Positions 1 to 6,826 of a stretch of 6,826 nucleotides of DNA are shown one piece after another. The position numbers were made by a program, and so were the translations under genes. Origin of the DNA: DATFBY01 sp035253585 (GTDB lineage: Bacteria; Gemmatimonadota; Gemmatimonadetes; Gemmatimonadales; Gemmatimonadaceae); the NCBI GenBank assembly GCA_035253585.1, contig DATFBY010000155.1, positions 1 to 6,826 on the forward strand, read 5' to 3'. The notes below the pieces were generated by a model. It did not search any database, was not told where the DNA came from, and saw only the letters and a program-made list of their open reading frames with translations. Within the stretch, counting starts at the first letter, position 1. Each line of letters begins with the position of its first letter.

Positions 1-3000
1 CCGGTCAACGAGGCGGACCGCCCGATCAAGTCGGAAGCAACCGAGACGATCCTGGTGATCGAAGCGGAAGAGATGCCGACCAGCACGGAGCAGGATGCGC
101 TGGCCGAGTACTGGACTGCGAGGTGGCGAGAACCGACCAGCGCCTCCGCGACTTCGTCGGCGCTCGCAACGCTCGAGAGTGTCGTGGGTGTGGCCCGTGC
201 CGCGGAGCTCGCCGCGTCCTTCGTGCCGTTCAACTTTGGCGACGAGCCGACTGCTCCGGCCTCGCGCGAGAACACGACAGTGGTAGTGGCCTTTTTGGAG
301 CTGCCTCCACCCGGCGCGGCGAGCACCACCGGAACGTGGACCGGGGCGCCGGTCACGCGAGTGCTTCCGGAGCAGTTGGTGCTGCGTGCCGAACGCGCCG
401 GTGCTCCAGTGCTCGAAGTCGTTGGACAGCCCATCCCCTCGCCGCTCGCCGTCGGCCCAGACCCTGAAGCGACGGGAAGCGAGCAGCTCACACAGCAGAA
501 CGGCGTGCTGGAAGTGCCGGCGTCGATTCGCTGGATGGTTGATTTCGACGACGCAGTGAAGATCGGCATGGGATTTCGCGTCCCGCTCACCCCCGAGCAG
601 GCCGCTGCCGGATTCGATCGCGTCATGGTGCTGGGCGTTCGCCTAACGACTGACGCCGCAGGCGGCGCGGCGGCGCTTGCCCAGCTCATCGAGCACCACC
701 GCTTCGGAACGGAAGGCTTCGCGCTCATGCGGCAAGGCACGCCGACGAACAACACCGAATCGGCCGATGCCGCCAACAATGAGCTCGCCGACTCGAACGA
801 CAGCTTCGACGCAATGTTCGGCGCGAACGTGCTTCCCGCAGCGCGGTGGGTGGAGAAGCGTGACGGTCAATGGCTGAGCGAGTTGCTGGGACTCGAGCCA
901 GGCATGTTCGACGGCGTCGAGGGAGCAACGGGGCGCGACCAGATCGTGGCTCGTGCCATGAACATGGCGCTCTGGCCCGCGACACTCGGCTACACCTTCG
1001 CCTCGCTGCTTCATCCCGCTTTGTCCGACACATCCGTCGACGGCCTGCGCTGGTTCTTCACGCGGTTCGTGAGCGGCCGAGGGTGGATTCCCGCGATCCG
1101 TATCGGCAATCAGCCATATGGAATTCTTCCGACCAGCGCCATGCGGCGATGGCAGTGGCTCACCGCGAGCACACCGCTGGGGTTTCGCGGCGCCGACGGC
1201 ACCGAGATGCCGAGCGCCATGCTTCCGCAGCTGTTACAGACGCTGCGTGCCATGGAGGCCGACTGGGAGGCGATGAGCGCGCTCGTATCCGCCGTCGGCC
1301 GAAGCGGCGATCCGCATCAGATGATGCTCGACATTCTCGGACTGCATCCGACGTCGGTAGAGTTCCATCAACGGCTCGCGCAAAGCCTCGATTCGGTTCG
1401 TGTCAGGCTGAGACTTCTCGGTGTATCTCGCACCGGCATCAGCGTGCTCGACGACAGGAACTGGCAACAGGAAGCACGACAGCTACTTCGCTCGCTGGGT
1501 TACACCGGCGCGATGGATCCCCAGGCTCTCGCAAAGATCTTCCATGGCGCTCAGCAATTGCTGCGCGGCCCGTTGATCGATGACCGCGAGCTGTCGGAGC
1601 TCGATCGGATCCGCTCATACACGGCCGATAATCGCAATTACGTGCGTTGGCTGATCGACGCCGCGCGCACGTCACTGGAAACGCTGCGCGCCGAAGACGG
1701 GTTCACGGGCGATGAGGCGCCGACCGCACTCCTGTACCTGCTGCTTCGTCACGCGCTGTTGTTAGGCTACTGGGACACGAGCGTACGGCTGCACGTCGCC
1801 GGCGGAGTGTTGGATGTCGCTTCGGCATTCGCAATGCGGCGCGAGTCCCCGTTCGTGCACGTAGCGAGCGCGACTGCGCCAAGCGAAAGCCGCTGGTCGA
1901 TGCTCTACCGGGAGGAGCCGCGCGTGACCGGCGGCCAACCGCGGCTGGTGGCCGAGCACATCACGTCGATTCTGGGCACGCTGAGCACTCGGCATCTGGA
2001 CGACATGCTCGAGGCCTTGGAACGTCTCGAAGCGACGCCCACAGCGCAGCTCGAGCGCGCGTTCGTGGAGCACCTCGATTGCGCCGGCTACCGGCTGGAT
2101 GCGTGGGTGCTCGGATTGATTCAGCTTCAGCTGGCTACAATGCGGTACGCTGGCGCCGGCGAATCCACCGGAGAGGGCGCGAAACGCGGGATATATCTCG
2201 GCGCATTCGGTTGGCTCGAGGATGTTCGTCCTCGCGTCAGGCAGGCCGTAGGTGTGAGTCTCGATCCCGCCATCGCCGATTTCTTCGCACCGCCTGGTGC
2301 CGCGCCCCTGATGCGCGACGAGATGAACGATGGGTACATGATCACACCGTCGCTCAATCATGCCGTGACAGCCGCCGTGCTGCGGAGCGGGCATCTCAGC
2401 AACAAGAGCTCGGCCAACGCCGCGGTGCTGGCAGTCGACCTCTCGTCCGCGCGCGTCCGCATCGCCCAGCAGATTCTCGAGGGGATCCGGCACGGGCAGA
2501 GCCTCGGCGCGCTCCTCGGCTACCGATTCGAGCGCGGGCTGCACGACAGGCACGGCATGGCGGAGGTTGACGCATTCATCTTCCCGCTTCGGAAGCAGTT
2601 TCCGCTGCGGGCCGACAGGCTCGATGCGACCCGCACCGCGCCCGATGTGCCGATCGAGGCGATCGAGGCGCGTAATGTGGTCGATGGCCAGTCGCTGGTG
2701 GAGCACATTCGGCGAAGCGGCGTCGAAGACTATCCGTTCGGACTCGGCCTGCCTAACGCGAGCGGTCCGCAGGCGGCCGGGATCAACGCCGAGGTCCGCG
2801 CGCTCCTTGAAGCGTACGACGCGGTAGCCGATCTGGCGCTCGCCGAGAGCGTGCACCAAGCCGCGCAGGGGAATTTCGACCGTGCGGCGGCGAATCTCGA
2901 TGCGTACGGGCGTGGCGGTCTGCCGCCGGAGCCGGACGTCGTTCGCACACCGCGCAGCGGCGCATCGGTCACCAATCGCGTTGCGCTCCATCTGGCAGCC

Positions 3001-4980
3001 GATGCGACGCATTTGACATCGCCGATCACCGGTCTGAGCATGACGCCGCGCGCGACCTGTGAGCCTCGGCTCAACGCCTGGTTGGCATCACGGCTTCCGC
3101 TACCCGATCGCGTGTACTGCAAGGTCATGGTGACGAACGCCGTTACCGGTACGACGTCGGAGCTGGACGTGACTCAAAGCCAGCTCGGTCTCCAATCGCT
3201 CGATCTCCTCAACTGCGTGGTCGAGACGCAAGGGCAGGGGATGGGCGAGCTCGAGGATCGCATCGCTCGCAGAGTCTGGTCGACGCTCAACGTGCGTCCA
3301 GACTCGCGGATCGACATTCGATTCACGGCGATGTCGACGGACAGATCGCTGGTCTCCTTCTTCGAGCTGTCCCCGCTGCTTCGGACCTTGCGGGCCATCG
3401 TCTCACGTTCTCGCCCGCTGCGTCCGACCGATCTCGGGCTCGCGGGCGACGCCTCGGATGACAAGGACGTCTCGCTACGGATTTCAATCGACCGCGTGAA
3501 TCAAGCGCGGTCCGATCTCGCGGCGGCGCGGACTATTCTGCTCCCGATCGCTACCACGCTCGCAAACCGGCTATCCGATATGGTCGCCAACCGAGCCACG
3601 CTGCTCGCCGAAGTCGACGCGACGATCGTAGCCGCGGCGAACGCAGGGATCACGTTGATGAACTTCGGCGTGCGCACGCCCGTAGGCGAATGGTACGCTT
3701 GGCGCTCGGCCACTACGGCGCGTCTGGCTAAGCTGGTGGACGAGAGAGCAGCAAAGTGGGAGACTCGACGCGCCGAGGCGACGGCACGCTTGGGTCTTTA
3801 TGATCTGCTCCCTGCCGCGACGCCTGACGAGGAACGGTATGTCGAGCTCGAGTCGATCGAGCGGCTAGTGGCGGCGCAGGCGACGATCCCGCGGCCCGGT
3901 ACGCCAGCGCTCGCGCGCACTCAGGTCGGCAATGCGTTGGTCACCTTCCAGAACCGGCTTGCGGATCTGCGTGGGACGATCCAGACACCCGTGGCAACGC
4001 TGTCCGCATTGCGCGACGTCGTAGCCGCGGAGCTTCCTTTGACCACGCTGGACGTCGAGCCTTTCTCGCTGACCGGCATCGAAGAAGAGATCCTGCGATT
4101 CCTCGGTGACCTGTCCGCAGCTCTCGATGCTACGCTCATCGAGATCGACCGTCGGCTGGCCGTGGCGCAGGCGGCGGTAAACGACGCAACTGCCGCGAAC
4201 GAGGGGCCGGCGCGCGTCGACATCTTGCGGAATGGCGCGAAGGCGATCTTCGGCGATGAGTTCAGCATCGTCCCGTACTTCGACGTGCCTGACGAGATGC
4301 AAGGCTCGCTATCCACCGCCATGGCGCATACGGCATCGGGTGATCTCCTGCGCTTCCAGATCGAGCAGCGTGGGAATCGCGAGCCGGTCGACACATGGTT
4401 GTACGGTGCGGCGCGAGTGCGCGATGCATTGCGCTCCTGGGAGCAGGCAGCGGTGATGAGCGAGGGCTTCGGCAGGCCGACGCTGTCATTCACTCCACTT
4501 CAGCTCGCGCTGCAACCGGTAACGCCGTGGCTGGCTCTCGAGTATCCGGCTGGCACTACGGTGGAAGGCGAAGCTCTCTGCTATACCGCGCACTTCGCGC
4601 AGACCTTCGATCCGTCGGAGCCACAGTGCGGTCTGCTGATCGACGAGTGGCCCGAAGTCATTCCAGCGGCGGAGCAGACGGCGGCACTGACGTTCCAGTA
4701 CGACCGGCCGAACGCCGAGCCGCCGCAATGCTGGCTGCTGGTGACGCCGTCACGTTTCGGCCAAGGATGGTCGTGGGACGACGTCGTCGATGGCGTGCGC
4801 GAGACCTTCGAGCGAGCGCGCCGTCGTGCGGTCGAGCCCGCGCACGTGGATGCGACGCCATATGCGCGCTTCTTACCGGCGACTGTGATGGCGACGACGC
4901 TGTTCCCGATTGCGATCGCGACGAACCTGGCGCGAAACAACGGCTTGCTGCACGCGCTGGCGGAGAGCCCACATGCCTGA
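1..4980 (+). CDS. Giant conserved protein of unknown function, 5'-truncated by window edge
   Basis: The reading frame is open from base 1 to the TGA at 4978-4980, giving 1659 visible residues (about 175-180 kDa). Codon use before the first possible starts (GTG at 55, ATG at 73) is already gene-like, and neither has a well-spaced ribosome binding site, so the true start is probably upstream. GTG 55 is the fallback. Counting codons from base 1, blocks that look conserved are: SIRWMVDFDDAVKIGMGFR (175-193), EHHRFGTEGFALM then GTPTNNTE (231-253), AIRIGNQPYGILP (365-377), LLYLLLRHALLLGYWD (about 577-592), GIRHGQSLGALLGYRFERG (from 828), a long Ala/Arg/Leu-rich helical, possibly coiled-coil part (about 1160-1400), FGDEFSIVPYFDVPDEM (from 1417), DEWPEVIP (1548-1555), YDRPNAEPPQCWLLVTP (1567-1583) and GWSWDDV (1589-1595). 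Residues 1624-1644 form an uncharged hydrophobic stretch near the C-terminus. I recognise the pattern as that of large bacterial proteins annotated hypothetical, but cannot attach a named family. No nuclease, protease, NTPase or Tc-toxin signature is seen. A structural or scaffold role is inference only. The gene is translationally coupled to the next one. Confidence 0.
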   Translation, partial: PVNEADRPIKSEATETILVIEAEEMPTSTEQDALAEYWTARWREPTSASATSSALATLESVVGVARAAELAASFVPFNFGDEPTAPASRENTTVVVAFLELPPPGAASTTGTWTGAPVTRVLPEQLVLRAERAGAPVLEVVGQPIPSPLAVGPDPEATGSEQLTQQNGVLEVPASIRWMVDFDDAVKIGMGFRVPLTPEQAAAGFDRVMVLGVRLTTDAAGGAAALAQLIEHHRFGTEGFALMRQGTPTNNTESADAANNELADSNDSFDAMFGANVLPAARWVEKRDGQWLSELLGLEPGMFDGVEGATGRDQIVARAMNMALWPATLGYTFASLLHPALSDTSVDGLRWFFTRFVSGRGWIPAIRIGNQPYGILPTSAMRRWQWLTASTPLGFRGADGTEMPSAMLPQLLQTLRAMEADWEAMSALVSAVGRSGDPHQMMLDILGLHPTSVEFHQRLAQSLDSVRVRLRLLGVSRTGISVLDDRNWQQEARQLLRSLGYTGAMDPQALAKIFHGAQQLLRGPLIDDRELSELDRIRSYTADNRNYVRWLIDAARTSLETLRAEDGFTGDEAPTALLYLLLRHALLLGYWDTSVRLHVAGGVLDVASAFAMRRESPFVHVASATAPSESRWSMLYREEPRVTGGQPRLVAEHITSILGTLSTRHLDDMLEALERLEATPTAQLERAFVEHLDCAGYRLDAWVLGLIQLQLATMRYAGAGESTGEGAKRGIYLGAFGWLEDVRPRVRQAVGVSLDPAIADFFAPPGAAPLMRDEMNDGYMITPSLNHAVTAAVLRSGHLSNKSSANAAVLAVDLSSARVRIAQQILEGIRHGQSLGALLGYRFERGLHDRHGMAEVDAFIFPLRKQFPLRADRLDATRTAPDVPIEAIEARNVVDGQSLVEHIRRSGVEDYPFGLGLPNASGPQAAGINAEVRALLEAYDAVADLALAESVHQAAQGNFDRAAANLDAYGRGGLPPEPDVVRTPRSGASVTNRVALHLAADATHLTSPITGLSMTPRATCEPRLNAWLASRLPLPDRVYCKVMVTNAVTGTTSELDVTQSQLGLQSLDLLNCVVETQGQGMGELEDRIARRVWSTLNVRPDSRIDIRFTAMSTDRSLVSFFELSPLLRTLRAIVSRSRPLRPTDLGLAGDASDDKDVSLRISIDRVNQARSDLAAARTILLPIATTLANRLSDMVANRATLLAEVDATIVAAANAGITLMNFGVRTPVGEWYAWRSATTARLAKLVDERAAKWETRRAEATARLGLYDLLPAATPDEERYVELESIERLVAAQATIPRPGTPALARTQVGNALVTFQNRLADLRGTIQTPVATLSALRDVVAAELPLTTLDVEPFSLTGIEEEILRFLGDLSAALDATLIEIDRRLAVAQAAVNDATAANEGPARVDILRNGAKAIFGDEFSIVPYFDVPDEMQGSLSTAMAHTASGDLLRFQIEQRGNREPVDTWLYGAARVRDALRSWEQAAVMSEGFGRPTLSFTPLQLALQPVTPWLALEYPAGTTVEGEALCYTAHFAQTFDPSEPQCGLLIDEWPEVIPAAEQTAALTFQYDRPNAEPPQCWLLVTPSRFGQGWSWDDVVDGVRETFERARRRAVEPAHVDATPYARFLPATVMATTLFPIAIATNLARNNGLLHALAESPHA
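2652..2669 (+). repeat. Two tandem 9-base units inside the giant gene
   Basis: GATCGAGGC occurs twice in direct tandem and in frame gives the peptide repeat IEAIEA. It keeps the reading frame and looks like a small slippage duplication or chance; no function is implied. Confidence 0.
4962..4967 (+). promoter_or_regulatory. Ribosome binding site of the second gene, inside the end of the first
   Basis: GGAGAG sits 5 bases before ATG 4973, a good Shine-Dalgarno match and spacing. It lies inside the last codons of the upstream gene, so ribosomes finishing that gene pass over it. It fixes the start of the second gene; the next in-frame Met (residue 51) falls within the DALWMLTRQW block and is an unlikely start. 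Confidence 0.
4973..4980 (+). other. 8-base stop/start overlap (ATGCCTGA) joining the two genes
   Basis: The second gene's ATG (4973-4975) precedes the first gene's TGA (4978-4980), a +1-frame overlap of 8 bases. Such short overlaps are typical of translationally coupled operon genes. This points to one transcript and matched expression of the two products. Confidence 0.
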
Positions 4981-6826
4981 TCCCAACGCGATTCGCGATC
5001 TCGGCCTCGCACTGGACCGGCGTGAGTTTCCGTCGCTCGTGCTATGGAATCGCGTGGAAGGACGCCCACGCACGCACGAGTTCGACCGAGCGTTGAGCGT
5101 GGAGGTGCGCGACGCACTGTGGATGCTGACCCGCCAATGGCAGCTCGGCGAGCTTCGCGGTGACGATGCGGGGTCACCGGTGACTGTACAGGTGCAGGTC
5201 GACCGTCAGCCGCTCACTCGCCTAACGAGACGCGACGGTCCGGTCGAGGCGTTCGATGACGCCGTCCCGCTCGAGGCAGCTATCGAGCGGCGCTCGGTTG
5301 CGATGAGCCGCAACGGCGTCGCCAGATCGCTCGATCTTCGACTGCTCCTGGGGCGTCATTGGCTTCGGTCGATCTCCGACCTCGGCCCGTACGACGCTGA
5401 GTTCATCGGCGCGTACGCGATCGAGATGCCCGATCCCGCCAATCCCGATCACGCGCAGCTGTGCGCGCACCTGGAGGTATGGCAGAGCTTCGCGGCCGCC
5501 GCGGGCCGGCGGATGGATGGCTGGCAACTGTACGAGCATCTGACCTCCCACTCGGCGAACCGCCCTGACGACGGTGTCGCCGGCATATCCGCTGGAGACC
5601 GCACCACACTCGAGCTCAGAGGAAGGGAGTTCGTCGAATGGGTGCGAAATCTCATTCTCGCGCCGGCGGGCGAAGGGGACGATGCGTGGACTCCCGATCG
5701 GCTCGAATACCAGTGCGCCATCGCAGCCAGCGCGGAGACAGGAGAGCGCGTTTTCGTCGCCGAGGAATACCGCGGCGGCTCACTGGACTGGTACGCATTC
5801 GATGCCTCGGCCGCCGCATCGAGCCTGGCCGAAGAGCCGACGCCGACTCCGGCCTTGCCGACAGTCATTCGTCAGGCAACGCTTCCGGTGCAGGTGACCT
5901 TTCATGGAATGCCGAGCACCCGTTGGTGGGAGATCGAGGATGGCCGCACGAACTTCGGAAAGGTGCGAGCCGACACCACCGACCTGGCCAAGCTGCTGCT
6001 CATCGAGTTCGGATTGGTCTACGGCAACGACTGGTTCGTGGTTCCGTGCACGTTGCCGGCAGGGTCGGTCGCACGCGTCCGCGGACTGGTCGTGACCAAC
6101 GTGTTTGGCGAGCGATTATGGATCGATCCGATCGACGAGAATGCAGGCGCCTCGAACAATTTCTCGCTGTTCCGATCGACCTCGCTCGGTGGGAGCGGTG
6201 CCAGCGAGCCGACGCTGCTGCTCTTGCCGACTGTGCCCGCGCTTCAAGAGGGGCCAGTGCTCGAGGAAGCGCTCCTGGTTCGCGATGAGATCGCCAACAT
6301 GGTGTGGGGAATCGAGCGCACCGTGCAGCTCGCCTCCGGCGCGTGGATGATGGGCGCAACCGCTGGCCGTGAAACACTCGCGTGGCATCAGCGGTTGCTC
6401 GACGAGCGACTGGCCGCCAATCCCGATGACCGGCGATTCGTGCCCCCGAGCGCGCCAGTGCGTTACCGGGTTATGACGTCGGTGCCGGAAGAGTGGATTC
6501 CGTTCATACCAGTGCACGTGCCTGCCGACAATCGTGAGACGCAGCTTCAGCGTGGTGCGATGCCGAGGATCCTCGCGGGCGATCCGGACGACCCGGCGAA
6601 AGTGAGGCCGCAGACCCAGCTTCTTCGTTTTGGATTGGACGTGATTCCGAAGCTCCCATACTTCATTCACGAAGAAGAAGCGACGCGCGCCGGCGCGCGC
6701 ATTACCCAGCGCTTCCAACGGGCGCGCGGTCGCGATGGCCGCGTCGTCGTCTGGCTCGGTGCGCGGAAGGAAACGGGGCGAGGGGACGCGTCGAGTGGGT
6801 TGGCGTTTGATACGTTGGTGAATCAG
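4973..6826 (+). CDS. Conserved protein of unknown function, partner of the giant gene, 3'-truncated by window edge
   Basis: The frame starting at ATG 4973 has no stop through base 6826, giving 618 residues; the gene runs off the window exactly at a codon boundary. The start is supported by GGAGAG at 4962-4967 with a 5-base spacer, and by conserved-looking sequence beginning soon after it. Visible blocks, with Met as 1: LVLWNRVEGRPRTHEFDRAL (22-41), DALWMLTRQWQLGELRGDD (47-65), RWWEIEDGRTNFGKVR (317-332), LLLIEFGLVYGNDWFVVP (341-358), VVTNVFGERLW (373-383), RDEIANMVWGIER (437-449), YRVMTSVPEEWIPFIPV (498-514), HEEEATRAG (566-574) and RDGRVVVWLGARKETGRG (587-604). The product is rich in Trp, Arg and Asp/Glu. 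There is no signal peptide, no clear membrane segment and no nameable catalytic motif. The Arg-rich strand-like end suggests that the C-terminus is close. The high motif density implies strong constraint; with the coupled start this suggests physical partnership with the upstream product. Function is unknown; a structural or adaptor role is a guess. Confidence 0.
   Translation, partial: MPDPNAIRDLGLALDRREFPSLVLWNRVEGRPRTHEFDRALSVEVRDALWMLTRQWQLGELRGDDAGSPVTVQVQVDRQPLTRLTRRDGPVEAFDDAVPLEAAIERRSVAMSRNGVARSLDLRLLLGRHWLRSISDLGPYDAEFIGAYAIEMPDPANPDHAQLCAHLEVWQSFAAAAGRRMDGWQLYEHLTSHSANRPDDGVAGISAGDRTTLELRGREFVEWVRNLILAPAGEGDDAWTPDRLEYQCAIAASAETGERVFVAEEYRGGSLDWYAFDASAAASSLAEEPTPTPALPTVIRQATLPVQVTFHGMPSTRWWEIEDGRTNFGKVRADTTDLAKLLLIEFGLVYGNDWFVVPCTLPAGSVARVRGLVVTNVFGERLWIDPIDENAGASNNFSLFRSTSLGGSGASEPTLLLLPTVPALQEGPVLEEALLVRDEIANMVWGIERTVQLASGAWMMGATAGRETLAWHQRLLDERLAANPDDRRFVPPSAPVRYRVMTSVPEEWIPFIPVHVPADNRETQLQRGAMPRILAGDPDDPAKVRPQTQLLRFGLDVIPKLPYFIHEEEATRAGARITQRFQRARGRDGRVVVWLGARKETGRGDASSGLAFDTLVNQ
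6684..6699. repeat. 16-base perfect GC-only palindrome within the second gene
   Basis: CGCGCGCCGGCGCGCG is fully self-complementary about 6691/6692. It encodes part of the TRAGARIT segment (residues 571-578). It could arise simply from GCG/CGC codon use; there is no loop or T-run, so it is not a terminator. Confidence 0.

Noticed and set aside
55..57. GTG 55 as the true start of the giant gene
   Set aside because: The frame is open and gene-like upstream to base 1 and there is no clear ribosome binding site before it, so an upstream start is more likely. It cannot be fully excluded.
870..1583. Plus-strand open frame of 237 codons inside the giant gene
   Set aside because: It is in an alternate frame with an Arg/His/Ser-rich product, and the main frame holds the RIGNQPYGILP motif here.
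1762..3012. Long minus-strand open frame (416 codons) opposite the giant gene
   Set aside because: It is antisense to well-patterned + strand coding (including the LGALLGYRFERG block), its product is Arg/Ala-rich without motifs, and such shadows are usual in GC-rich genes.
1..4980. Giant gene as an insecticidal Tc toxin A subunit or polyketide/peptide synthase
   Set aside because: The size fits, but no Tc C-terminal binding motif, Rhs repeats, ketosynthase, adenylation or carrier motifs are present.
4395..5096. Plus-strand open frame spanning the junction of the two genes
   Set aside because: It overlaps both genes out of frame and has no motif of its own; the two real frames explain every base.
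5638..6288. Plus-strand open frame of 216 codons in another frame of the second gene
   Set aside because: The product is Arg-rich and low in pattern, while the overlapping frame from 4973 carries the conserved-looking blocks through the same bases.

Overview
The window is entirely protein-coding on the + strand. It holds two very tightly linked genes, each cut by a window edge: the 3' part of a giant gene (bases 1-4980, at least 1659 codons) and the first 618 codons of a second gene (4973 to the window end). The two overlap by 8 bases (ATGCCTGA), and a good Shine-Dalgarno (GGAGAG, 4962-4967) for the second gene lies inside the end of the first. No intergenic DNA, RNA gene, mobile element, CRISPR array, promoter or terminator is visible. 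No stretch over 300 bases lacks a gene.

The DNA is GC-rich, with G/C-heavy third codon positions in both genes (GCG, CGC, TCG, CTC, GAC, GAG), and the two genes look alike in composition. This suggests a resident operon of a high-GC bacterium rather than a recent insertion. The exact phylum cannot be fixed from two genes of unknown function; a soil-type lineage such as Gemmatimonadota, Myxococcota, Acidobacteriota or Actinomycetota is only a guess.

Neither product carries a catalytic, DNA-binding, transporter or toxin motif that I can name. Both have the texture of conserved uncharacterised families. The large protein has many strongly patterned blocks: HHRFGTEGFALM..GTPTNNTE, RIGNQPYGILP, GQSLGALLGYRFERGLHD, DEWPEVIP and YDRPNAEPPQ. 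The second protein has DALWMLTRQWQLGELRGDDAGSP, RWWEIEDGRTNFG, EFGLVYGNDWFVVP, RDEIANMVWGIER, VPEEWIPFIPV and GRKE-type C-terminal residues. Neither has an N-terminal signal peptide in the visible part; the large protein's own N-terminus is missing. Large size, mixed beta/helical layout, absence of catalytic signature and coupled translation fit two parts of one large assembly made in a defined ratio. That is inference. The pair is the best candidate here for an undescribed system, and the genes just outside the window would be the key to its job.
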